NCBI GenBank assembly: GCA_026120185.1 | Contig: JANUWF010001161.1 | Location: 1,188,001 to 1,252,000, forward strand | Source: Voacanga thouarsii | Taxonomy: Eukaryota > Streptophyta > Magnoliopsida > Gentianales > Apocynaceae | DNA length: 64,000 bases | Direction: 5' to 3' | Shown here: positions 48,120-57,375 of the stretch, in pieces | How positions within the stretch are numbered: position 1 is the first letter of the stretch | How the letters are laid out: the number at the start of each line of letters is the position of its first letter | Program-made: the position numbers and the translations under genes | Notes under the pieces: model-generated | Databases searched by the model: none | Told to the model about the DNA's origin: nothing | Seen by the model: only the letters and a program-made list of their open reading frames with translations

Positions 48120-51100
48120 TGTAAAACCCCACCTAAACCTACCCTAGAGTAAGAGGGATGGGGTACATATCATGCTATCATACATAAAATATATCTCGTG
48201 AATGATTTTGTATGCCTTAGAATTGTGGTATATAGGTTATATAATTTATTTGTGCTTGTTGAGTAGAAAAGGTAAAAAGGTAATTTTGCTTGAGGTCGAA
48301 ATTGGAAGATGGTTTGAGATTTAGATAAGAAGAATATTTGGTTGAGAAAATAAGAACAAGAGTTGTTGTGGTTAAGTGGTTAGAGCTTTGTGATTTAATC
48401 TCTAAGGTCTTGAGTTCAAATCCCATCACTTATGTTTTATTCATATTTATCTTAACCCATGTTTGAATTTTATTCTTTCTTACATTCCTTAAAGTTAGGA
48501 ATGTTGTCTTAAGGAAGACACAATAGTAATGTCTTGATCATGTGGTCTTGTCCTAAAAAGAATTCTAGAAGAATTCTTGTCACCATTATTCTTGCAGGCC
48601 TTGTCCTAACCTCTTTAAATTTAAACTATTCCTAAATCTTTAATTCATTTTTTATATATATAAAATTTTTGGATAATTCCTTGCTAAGAATTTTGAAAAT
48701 CCTAGCTCTTGTGGGATAGGGGTTGGCTGAAGATGAGGGGGAAGAATAAGTGGAGGTTTTAATTAAAGCACCATAGCTATTTCTTCAAGAACATCATCTT
48801 CCTCTTGTTCTTGTTTTGGTAAAAAATCTGGAAAATTTTTCAGATTTCCTTCAAAGCTATTTTCAAAAAATTGCAGCAAGCTTCCCTACCTAATTCTTGC
48901 AAGGAACCAACCATCTTGTGTGAGGATGAAGGCTGAAATTCCTTGACTTTTCGCAGCTTCACAAACAATGCCAAACCACAATTTTTTTCCTAGCAAACTA
49001 GCAATCTTGAACATGATCTTGAAGCCATCTGTTAAAGCACATGAACAGCTGGAACTTTCTTCTTTCTTCTTCAAGATGATGGCTGGAAAAACACGATTAA
49101 TGGACTTTCAAACACCCTTAAATTTCAGCTGCAAAATCGTTCCAAAGTGGACAAAAAATTCTGCACCAAAACTATTTCAATTCCAAGTGTTCTTGAGCTT
49201 CAAAACTAGAATTTTTTTCCAACTTTGCCTCTTTATGCTAAGGCCGAAATTCTTCAGCAAACTTCACCAAATTTCGGCCCTCTTATAGCCATGGACAAAA
49301 CCTCTTGGCTTCTCCACCTATCTTGAACAATAGGACTCAATTAACATACCTCTAAACACTCCTATCTTCACTCTATCTAAACTTATTCAAACTTCAAATT
49401 AAAATTCCAAATTTTGTTTCATTAAACACTCATTTAGCTAGTTGATAAAACCAGAAAATTCTCTGCCATTCCATAGCTAATTTCAGCCAGCCTAAGCTTG
49501 AAACAACTCACCATTCCTTGGTTAAAACATAGCAAGTTCAACCATACACCATTGAAGGACAAGAAACCTTCCAAGAGCAAACACCATTACCCAATCCTAT
49601 ACCTCAAACAACTCCACTTTTCTCTCAATTCGAATTTTGAAAAAGTTGAAACTCTCTCTCTCATTCTTGGATAACCGAAAGTTTCCCCTAGGCTAAGCCA
49701 TTCGGCCATCACTCACATAAGCACACACGAAATTTCTTTTCCTCTCAAACTCTCTCAAGAACACTAAGAACACACACTACAGATATTCAAGCCTAAATCA
49801 CTTCTAAACATCTCCAATTACTCCCAAACTCTCTAAACCATTAGTATTCAACTTATATTCTTCATTGGTGCACTTTATAACACCAAAACACACAAAGTTG
49901 AATTTTCAATCGGATCAAACCACCCTTTGTTGTTGAAGATTTGGATAACACTAGAAAGGTAAAATAAGAACAATCTTCTTATTCTTCTTCTCTTATTCAA
50001 CTTCTATATGTTCATCTCTTCTTACTCTCATTCATTCCTCTCTCTTGGCCGAAATGGTGATAAACAACCATGAACAATCTTCGGATCATTAAAGCCATCA
50101 AGCACTTAAGGACCTCCACTAAGCAAGACAAAACCTTCATCAAACGTTCATCAAGTCAAGTATTTCTTTCTTGATCTCCTCTTTAAATTCTCAAATCAAG
50201 ACTCTTAGATGATGATAGGTTGATTTAATAAAGTAGGGGTTGAAGATATGTATGTGGGTGAAGGGAGTGGATTTAAGACATGAGAATTGGAATGAATGTT
50301 GTGACTTATGGATTATGCTTTAGAATCACTATATGTTCATTATGATTAAGAGCTTTATGGATGTCTTGATGCATGTTAGACATTATGCCACCATTGTTGA
50401 CTAGGCGGTCATGATTTTATTTTTCAATAAAGCCATAGATAATATTAGGCCTAGTAAAATATCATTCTTGTTGTAGTATATGTTAAGTCAAGTCTATGTT
50501 TTTGGATAGATTAACATGTTATTTGTTGAATCCTTGTGTGTATGAATATGTACATGGATTTACTCTAGCAATAAAAATTAATGTAAGAACTACTTTTATT
50601 ATTTTTAAAATTATTCTTACTATCATTATTATTATTAATATAATTAATATTATTATTTAATTTAATTTACAAAATTAAAAAAATTAAGTAGGTTCGAAAT
50701 AGAAGATTATTTAAAATGTTGTTATTTTATTAGTTAAATAAATAATATATTTTTATTAAATGTAAATAATAAAATATTGGAATTAATTAATATCAAATGA
50801 CTTTTAAAATCATATTATTATTAGTTAGTCTTACTAAAACTTTTATCTACACTCATAAATATTATTTATATTATAATAATTTATTTATTATTAATTTTTA
50901 TTTTTATTTATTATTTATTAATTAAAATTAAGTATAATTTATTATTATTATTATTACTATTTAAATATTATTTATTTCCAATATTAATTAGGATTTATTA
51001 TTACTCATTATTTATTACTATTTCTATTTATTGTCAATATTACTCATTATTTATTATTTGCTAATAAATAATTAATATTATAAATTATTACTTATTATTT

Positions 51101-52406
51101 ATTTATAACACCTATTTATTTTTATTAAACTAATTTTATTTTATAAAATACTTTATCAACTAGTATTAAAGCTTAAGGCATTGCTGTCATGGTTAGATAT
51201 TGTTGTGGCTAGTTGACCTAGGAATTATTTATTTAAGGCAAGTATTGTCTGGATGTTTTTCTTATACCTTGTATTTACCTCAGGCGGGGTTAGGTTGACC
51301 TGAATTACCTTGGAAGACTTTTGTACCCAAGAAGAGCAAAAGATCAGGTAAGTTCCTACACAAAGCTGTTTGAAGACCAAAGTTACCTTGGTAAGTCAAG
51401 CTCAATGTATACGAGTATTTGTACTGTAAATGCAATAATGGACAACTTTCCTTTCCTTTTCAGTCAAGCAAATCATTTAAAGTTAAATAGGAAATTTTAT
51501 ACAAAATGCTAAACTTTTCCTAAAAATCCAACTTTGACAAGAATTTTGGAAACCATAATTGCTATTTCAAAGAGAATCAATGTATGATCATTCTTTTCCC
51601 AAGTGGGACGAACACAATGATGAGCACTCAATAAGGGTAGACTACTAGGACTAGTCTTTGAACGGTTAGGGTACGTCTCTCAGTAGGTAGCCACCTCTAA
51701 GGGGTGAGTCCTTCCCGGATAGGATGCCAATCCTGTAGGTCATACCGGTCCGAGCTAGCAAGTTTACTCAAGTGGATTGTGTATTTCTGGAATGGACAAC
51801 TGGTAAGTTTGGGAGTAGAGATGGAGGGAGTATCTTACTCGGTAGGCCGTACACCTACCTTGTGTTAATATACACAAAGTGTAGCATGCTGAACGTTGTA
51901 TTGTCATGGTGCACAAAGTGTGGTGCCATGGCTATTTCTTTTGAGTAGTTGTATTTATTGTATAAATGTATGATTTGAAAGGAAAATGCCACTCTTCATT
52001 TGTGAAATTTATTTGGGACTTTCCATCACTTTCTTTTATGAAAATTTCTCAACTTGCATACATGAATTGTTTTACCTGAAACGCTCAAAGCACACACGGG
52101 CTTACTGAGATTTATGTCTCACCACCTTTTATACCATATTTTCAGGTCAGTCCTACTATGAAGGCTATTGATTAGAAATTTCCTATGTTTTGAAGACTTA
52201 TTTCTTTTTCTATGTCTTTCATTTGAGAGACTTTAGCAGACATTTATTTATTTCGGAACTTGTTCATGTATTGCTTGGGTTGTAATAAGTTTATTTTGAA
52301 TTACTTCTTTCATTTCTTTTGTGAGTCCTAGTTATAAAGACCTCTTGTCCTGTGGATAGGACGACATTCCCAACCCTAATAGGGACATAGGTAGTGGGGT
52401 GTTACA
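48120..52406 (+). repeat. 4.3-kb solo chromovirus-type LTR, TSD AATTA
   Basis: Begins TGTAAAACCCCACC and ends GTGGGGTGTTACA, with perfect AATTA duplications at 48115-48119 and 52407-52411. No coding domain lies inside. The GCTTACTGAGATTTATGTCTC block near 52100 resembles the TGAGTATTTTCACTC block in the chromovirus LTR near 26515. A stretch of nearly only A and T runs from about 50580 to 51150. Short ORFs at 48968-49288 and 51321-51512 lack any support. Its loss-free TSD and the intact reading frame across it prove the insertion. Confidence 0.93.
48355..48440 (+). mobile_element. tRNA-derived SINE-like promoter (A and B boxes)
   Basis: TGGTTAAGTGG at 48369-48379 fits the RNA polymerase III A box (TRGYNNARNNG) and GTTCAAATC at 48414-48422 fits the B box (GWTCRANNC). 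The 45-bp spacing and AGAGC/CTTGAG surroundings suit a tRNA-derived SINE head; it does not fold as a full tRNA because the acceptor arms are missing. The 3' limit is unclear. Confidence 0.5.
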
Positions 52407-52830
52407 AATTACTTATAAAGATTATAAAGCAAAATATTTTGATGGATACATAGATAGTGGATCAGGATCATATTTATGCAAAGCTGAATGTTTTCCTAAA
52501 GAATATCATCAATCATTAAAACCAATTAAAGGAAAAGATATTTCTAAAAATCCTATTGAGATTTCTTCAGGAATAGAACATCCTATAATTTTATTAGGAT
52601 CATTTCTTATTAACTGTCCACCATTATACTTTTATAATATTCGATTAGATATTTTACTTGGAAATAATTTCTTACAATTATTCCATAAAGTTATATTTGA
52701 TACACTTGCTTACCAGATGCATTTTAAAACTCCTTGTCATCATTTAATTGTTGTTAAAAGATTGAAAAAAGCTTATACTCAAACCTTTCCTATTAATTTT
52801 ATTCCCCACCCAGCTAAGTGTGGTGATATT
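52407..52830 (+). pseudogene. caulimovirid retropepsin-like domain 2, truncated before RT
   Basis: Contains [19 protein letters not shown] near 52441-52500 (active-site D-S-G intact) and [16 protein letters not shown] near 52646-52693 (ILG..FL motif), then [13 protein letters not shown]. These match the aspartic protease preceding RT in caulimovirid pol. It is in frame with domain 1 across the solo LTR. The region ends in a TA microsatellite near 52850, so RT is missing. Confidence 0.75.
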
Positions 52831-52847
52831 GGATATACACACACATA

Positions 52848-52899
<52 letters not shown>

Positions 52900-52927
52900 A
52901 TACATACATATATTGACAAACATATTC

Positions 52928-52973
<46 letters not shown>

Positions 52974-53257
52974 ATGTGTGTGTATCTATATATATACATA
53001 TATATATATACATGTATATACATGTATGACTATATTACTATGAATATATATTATATATGAATAATGAATATGTGTGTGTGTGTGTGTGTGTATTCATATT
53101 CATATTAAAATATAAATTCATATTCATATAATCAGATATGTAGATACATATTCATATCCGAATATGAATATATGTTCATATAAATATGTATATACATATT
53201 CATATAAATGTGTATATACATATCTGAATATATATTTAATATGAATATGAATATATG

Positions 53258-53305
<48 letters not shown>

Positions 53306-53448
53306 GTATATATGAATATATATATATGTATGGCTATATATGTATAAATGTTTATTTTTTCTATAAAAAGATCTATATATGTATATATATATGTATATGG
53401 GTGTATATATTTATGTGTATATATGTTTGTGTTGTGTGTGTGTGTCTC

Positions 53449-53481
<33 letters not shown>

Positions 53482-53500
53482 GTATGTGTTTTGCGTGTGT

Positions 53501-53567
<67 letters not shown>

Positions 53568-53640
53568 GTATATACATGTATATATATATATGTATAAGTT
53601 TTTTTTCCAATTGATCTATATATATATAATTATTTAATGA
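52831..53640. repeat. complex TA/TG/CA microsatellite block
   Basis: Alternating runs: (TA)n at about 52853-52897 and 52929-52951, (GT)n at 52952-52972, 53070-53091 and 53273-53300, mixed TG/TATG at 53425-53505, (TA)n at 53503-53533 and (CA)n at 53535-53558, with ATATTCATAT repeats between 53030 and 53260. The long ORFs in all frames here are products of simple sequence and are not genes. Confidence 0.95.
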
Positions 53641-53960
53641 AAATAATGGTATAATGAACAATATATAAAATTTTAAAATTATTTAAATATAGAAAATAAT
53701 TTATTACGTTAGATAATGTATATTCATAGTGCATTTAATTTGGTTATTGTATTTTGTTATAATAATAATGTTTAAAAAATAAAAAAAATATTGGGAATAG
53801 TTTAAATGAAAAAAAGGAATAAGACCAAACAATTGGCTTAGCCCAGCAACTAAGTCACAATTGCTCCAATTGTGAGGTCTTGTGTGCGAACCGTAGCAAC
53901 AACAATGCCTTGATATTAAGGAATATTAAGAAGCTCCGATCAGGTGTGGCTTGTCCGTGG
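53641..53960 (+). other. inner part of CACTA element 2 with degraded SINE-like head
   Basis: Mostly AT-rich without ORFs. At about 53834-53900, TAGCCCAGCAA (near A box) and GTGCGAACC (near B box, one mismatch) with AGGTCTTGTG between resemble a tRNA-derived SINE. This call is tentative. Confidence 0.35.
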
Positions 53961-55256
53961 GAAGTTTTTAGCGACAAAATCTTTTAGTTTTAGCTAGGAA
54001 ATTTTCCTAACCAAAAATATTAGCATAACTTTAGCTAGGAAATTTTCTGAGCTGGCTTTAACGAGGAAAGCATTTCCTCAAGCCTTGACAAAATTTTTAG
54101 CGAGGAAAGCTTCCTAACCAAAATATAGGTTTTAGCGAGGAAAATCTTTCCTCACTAAAAACTATTTTTGTCACGAAAATTTTTACTCACTAAAACTATC
54201 TTTTTGAGAGCAAATTTTTTGTCGCCATTGAACTTTTTAGGGACGATTTTTTTTTTGGGAATTTTTTTTTTTCGAAAATGTAATAATATTATGATTAAAA
54301 AATTGACATTAGCAACAAAATTTAAACTTTGGCAACAAAGTGTTTTTAGGTGAGGAAAATTTTCCGCAAAAAGTCAAAGCTTTAGCGAGGAAATATTTTC
54401 CTAGATAAAAATGTGACAAAACAAAATTTTGTTGCCAAAGGGCATCTCAGATGATTGAGTGAGGAAGCTTTTTTCTTCTTTGGCCTTTAGCTAGGAAACT
54501 TTAGCCTTCGGCGAGATTCTGGTAGAGTTCAGCCAAAAAAGTTGATAATTTTTTAGCGATGAAAGCTTAGCGACAAAATTTTTTGTTGCTAATAATCATT
54601 ATTTGCGACAAAATGTTTTAGCTTTAGCTAGGAAAGTTTCCTAGCCAAAAGTATGGGCTTTAGCGAGGAAGTGCTTTTCTCGCTAAAGAACCTTTGCACA
54701 ACAAAATTTTTAGCTTTAGCGAGGAAAGTTTCCTAGCCAAAGGTATAGGTTTTAGTAAGGAAAATCTTTCCTCAAACCATTTTTTTGTTGTCATAACCTT
54801 TCCTTACTAAAGAACCATCTTTGGCATGGAAATTTTTTGTCGACCTTGTCGGTGACGAAAAATTTTGACATTGGCAAGGAATTTTCTTTCACAAAAATTT
54901 AATAAAATTTTTCTGAAAATTGTATTTATTGTCTCAAAAAATTATTTTTTGTGATGAAATTTTAGTGACGAAAATTTTTTTGTTGCTAAAAATCATTGGC
55001 GACAAAACTACAACTTTTTGCGACAAAAGTTTTTTTATCTTTAGCGAGGAAATTTTTCCTAGCTAAAGCAAAACCTTCAGTGAGGAAAAAATTTCCTCGC
55101 TAAAGAACAATCTTTTGTGAGGAAAATGAAAATTTTGTCGCTAAATAGCTTTGGTGACGGTGATTCCGCGAGGACAAGGCGAGGAAGCAAATTTCCTAGC
55201 TAAAGGGCTTTAGCTAGGAATTTTTTTTGTCGCTGAAGGGTATTTTTTTTCTAGTG
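53961..55256. repeat. right subterminal repeats and TIR of CACTA element 2
   Basis: At least twenty copies of TTTAGCGAGGAAA/TTTCCTCGCTAAA and GCGACAAAATTTT variants on both strands, ending in GTCGCTGAAGG...TTTCTAGTG. CACTA transposases bind such subterminal repeats. The ORF at 54168-54353 is low-complexity. Confidence 0.85.
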
Positions 55257-55620
55257 ACATAGAGTAGAATCGAATGCCTCTCTTGCTACATTGGGTAATT
55301 GTTCATCATATCCTCACTCCTCTCCTTGAGAATTTGCTTGTTCAAGGGTATAGTCCTTTATGGCATCTTCAACTAACTTGGCTAATTGTGTTCATGTAGA
55401 ACTCATTCATTGGAATGCTTCTTTATGCCACCTAATGGACATATTTGTATTGGCAACAAAAGATTTGATTGAAGCTTTAAGTGACGTCTCACAAAAAGTA
55501 TCAATTTGAGCTTGCAAATTTGCCAAATTCTCATTATTATTGCGCTTTTGACATTGTGCCCATGAATAATTATCTATGATGATGCTTTGAATCTCGCACT
55601 CAAAGAAAAATCAAAATCAA
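55257..55620 (-). pseudogene. element A ORF, N-terminal part
   Basis: The minus-strand frame reads DNYSWAQCQKRNNNENLANL, then a segment with IDTFCETSLKASIKSF, then TGA, then a piece with QLAKLVEDAIKDYTLEQANS, another TGA, and VAREAFDSTL running into the CACTA insertion. Three TGA codons interrupt one otherwise consistent frame. The NLANLQAQI stretch loosely recalls gag C-terminal linkers of Athila/Tat, but there is no full match. It follows the primer site by about 320 bases. Confidence 0.55.
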
Positions 55621-55958
55621 ATTGAAAAAAATAAAAATAAAAAAATAATAGAAAAATAAAGAAAAGAAAAACACAAAAGGGAAAAACAAATAATAGAAAA
55701 ATAAAGAAAAGAAAAACACACATGTTAGATATATTCATAAATTACCTAAACATAAAAGTTAGTGGTATTTTAAAGTACAACATGAACTAAGTTAGTCAAT
55801 TAAGTAACACAATATTACAAACAATAAAATATAACACCTATTTACACAAAGAACATATATACATATTTACATATAGACATATAAACATATAAAATATGGT
55901 TAAATCAGTGAAATCTAAGTTTTCATGATATTGTTCCCCGATAACGGTGCCAAAAACT
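55621..55958 (-). other. element A leader and tRNA-Asp-type primer site
   Basis: The minus strand at 55952-55934 reads TGGCACCGTTATCGGGGAA, differing from the tRNA-Asp-complementary TGGCGCCGTTGCCGGGGA by three transitions. The leader has a 45-bp-offset direct repeat (AATAATAGAAAAATAAAG at 55644 and 55689). Confidence 0.85.
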
Positions 55959-57375
55959 TGATGCGTAAATTTTAAGTGTATAAAAATCATCAAATTTAAA
56001 TCTATCCCTAAATCAAGTTTTAATTAAAACATTAATCCCAAAATACATATACGAGCAAATATACACATCGCAACCATAGTATAGGAAATTAATGAGTATC
56101 AATCTTCAAAGTAATAAGTATATACTAATCACTTTTCATTCATTGTTTAATCAACCCAAAAAAAGTGAGAAAATAAGAAAAATAAAAATAAAAAATATAC
56201 ATATACAACTCAAGGATATAGGAATATGCAATTTAGACACCTATTCTAGAAAACATGATAATGAACCATTTAGCAATTATCTCAATTAATCATCATTTTG
56301 GCATCATAAAGGAATATAAAGTAAAATTCAATCGTTTTCCAAGTCATGAATCCACTTATATAGACTCCATTTCTTTTCCAATCTATGGAATCACTATTCC
56401 TTGATTAAATTAGCAGATTTTCCAATCAAACCAACATTACAAAAAAATGCATTAAACTCAATTCCTCATAAACATGAAATTAACTAAGGATCCTTTGCTC
56501 GAGATGAAATAAGCTAATCTTTGATTACTTTAGTCCTTTAATCCCAACTTTGTTTCCCAAGTCCATTAAGATTTAACAAATGTAAAATCAAAGCAATAAA
56601 TTCCTAACATCGTTTCCCAAGTCAATTAGAAGAAAACACATCAATAACCAAATATAACAAGTAATTAAATACCAAGAATGATAAACAATTGATCAACTAA
56701 CTAAATTAATCTAAAAACCATGAATCCAAAAAATTGTTAAATTATAATGAAAATATTGAATGCATCATTGTTTAAGAACAAGAAAACAAAGATGAAAAAA
56801 AGCACTCATAGACAAGCCTCTTTCTTCTCCTTTGAAGACTCTCTTGAACAACCCTTCTTGAATGGTAAATTCCTTCTTCAGTGAGTGTTTGGAATTTTTA
56901 GCTCTTGAATTCATTCTCCATCTCTTGTATTTTTCCTTAATTTTATAGGCCTCTTTTATGCTAATTTCGCTGCTTGGGAAGTCTCGGCCGAGTAAGATTT
57001 GAAAAATACCAAAATTATTAGAAAATTCTAAATTCGTGCATAGGATGTTCGCCACTATAGAGCAGACTTGGTGTCGGGTCTAGTCAACCCACCTGGCATC
57101 AGGTCTGTTCTGTTTTCTTCTTGAAAAGTTCTCTACTTTCTCTATTAGACCAGAATGGACCAGGCGCCTAGTCCCTTGCCTGGGCCTGGCGCCAAGTGCA
57201 TTCTGAAATTTTTTACTTTTTACTCGAAATCAATTTAAATCTGCACAAATTTGCCAAATATACTTTTTACAAGAAAAATGTCAAATAGAAAGGAATATGC
57301 CTAGTTATTACAACAAAATTATCACAAAATAACCTCAAATAACTAGTAAAATAATAATTATTTTAACCCCTATCA
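55959..57375 (-). repeat. 5' LTR of element A
   Basis: Minus-strand start TGATAGGGGTTAAAATAA at 57375, end AAAATTTACGCATCA at 55959, 1417 bp, collinear with 28317-29732. The CTATC TSD follows. The ORF at 56765-57055 is not conserved in the 3' LTR. Confidence 0.93.

Larger units (their letters stand above)
35117..52830 (+). mobile_element. endogenous caulimovirid (plant pararetrovirus) fragment, nested and defective
   Basis: Own sequence lies at 35117-36042, 43208-48119 and 52407-about 52830, roughly 6.3 kb, on one strand and in the order expected of a circular genome opened inside pol: RNase H tail, 3' ORF, promoter/leader, tRNA-Met primer site, small ORFs, coat protein, movement protein, two retropepsin-like domains. 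The reverse transcriptase is absent. Interruptions are copia-2 and a solo chromovirus-type LTR. Coat protein lying before movement protein matches my knowledge of cavemo- and solendoviruses rather than caulimoviruses. The left edge abuts a tandem array and the right edge a TA-rich microsatellite. Numerous stops, frameshifts and missing RT make it non-functional. Confidence 0.88.
33527..55256. mobile_element. CACTA element 2 with imperfect TIRs and TSD ACA
   Basis: Left end CACTAGAAGAAAAT (33527) and right end ATTTTTTTTCTAGTG (to 55256) are inverted matches in about 12 of 14 bases. Both are flanked by ACA (33524-33526 and 55257-55259). The interrupted ORF of element A runs on in frame across the two outer flanks, which independently confirms both ends. 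Inside each end are dense subterminal motifs (TTTAGCGAGGAAA, CCTCGCTAAAG, GCGACAAAATTTT). No transposase is found inside: the interior holds a 152-bp tandem array, an endogenous caulimovirid and microsatellites, so this copy is non-autonomous. Confidence 0.88.
28317..57375 (-). mobile_element. Athila/Tat-like element A, host of a deep nest, TSD CTATC
   Basis: A minus-strand LTR element bounded by LTRs at 55959-57375 (5') and 28317-29732 (3') and flanked by perfect CTATC duplications at 28312-28316 and 57376-57380. It has a tRNA-Asp-type primer site (55934-55952), a short leader, one ORF remnant (55620 to 55257, continuing 33526 to 33029), a non-coding 3' part and a polypurine tract. Its own length is about 5.5 kb without the inserted solo LTR (31016-32840) and the CACTA element (33527-55256). 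No pol domain is present, so it was probably non-autonomous. The insertion target is the TNP2-like transposase gene of an older CACTA element. Confidence 0.9.

Noticed and set aside
48369..48422. Genuine tRNA gene
   Set aside because: A and B boxes are present but no acceptor stem or anticodon arm pairs, so it is better read as a SINE head.
48968..49288. 106-residue ORF in the solo LTR
   Set aside because: No resemblance, inside a non-coding LTR and overlapped by an antisense ORF.
52814..53661. Several long ORFs on both strands (up to 214 residues)
   Set aside because: They are translations of TA/TG/CA microsatellites; only 52407-52800 at the 5' end of one of them is real viral coding sequence.
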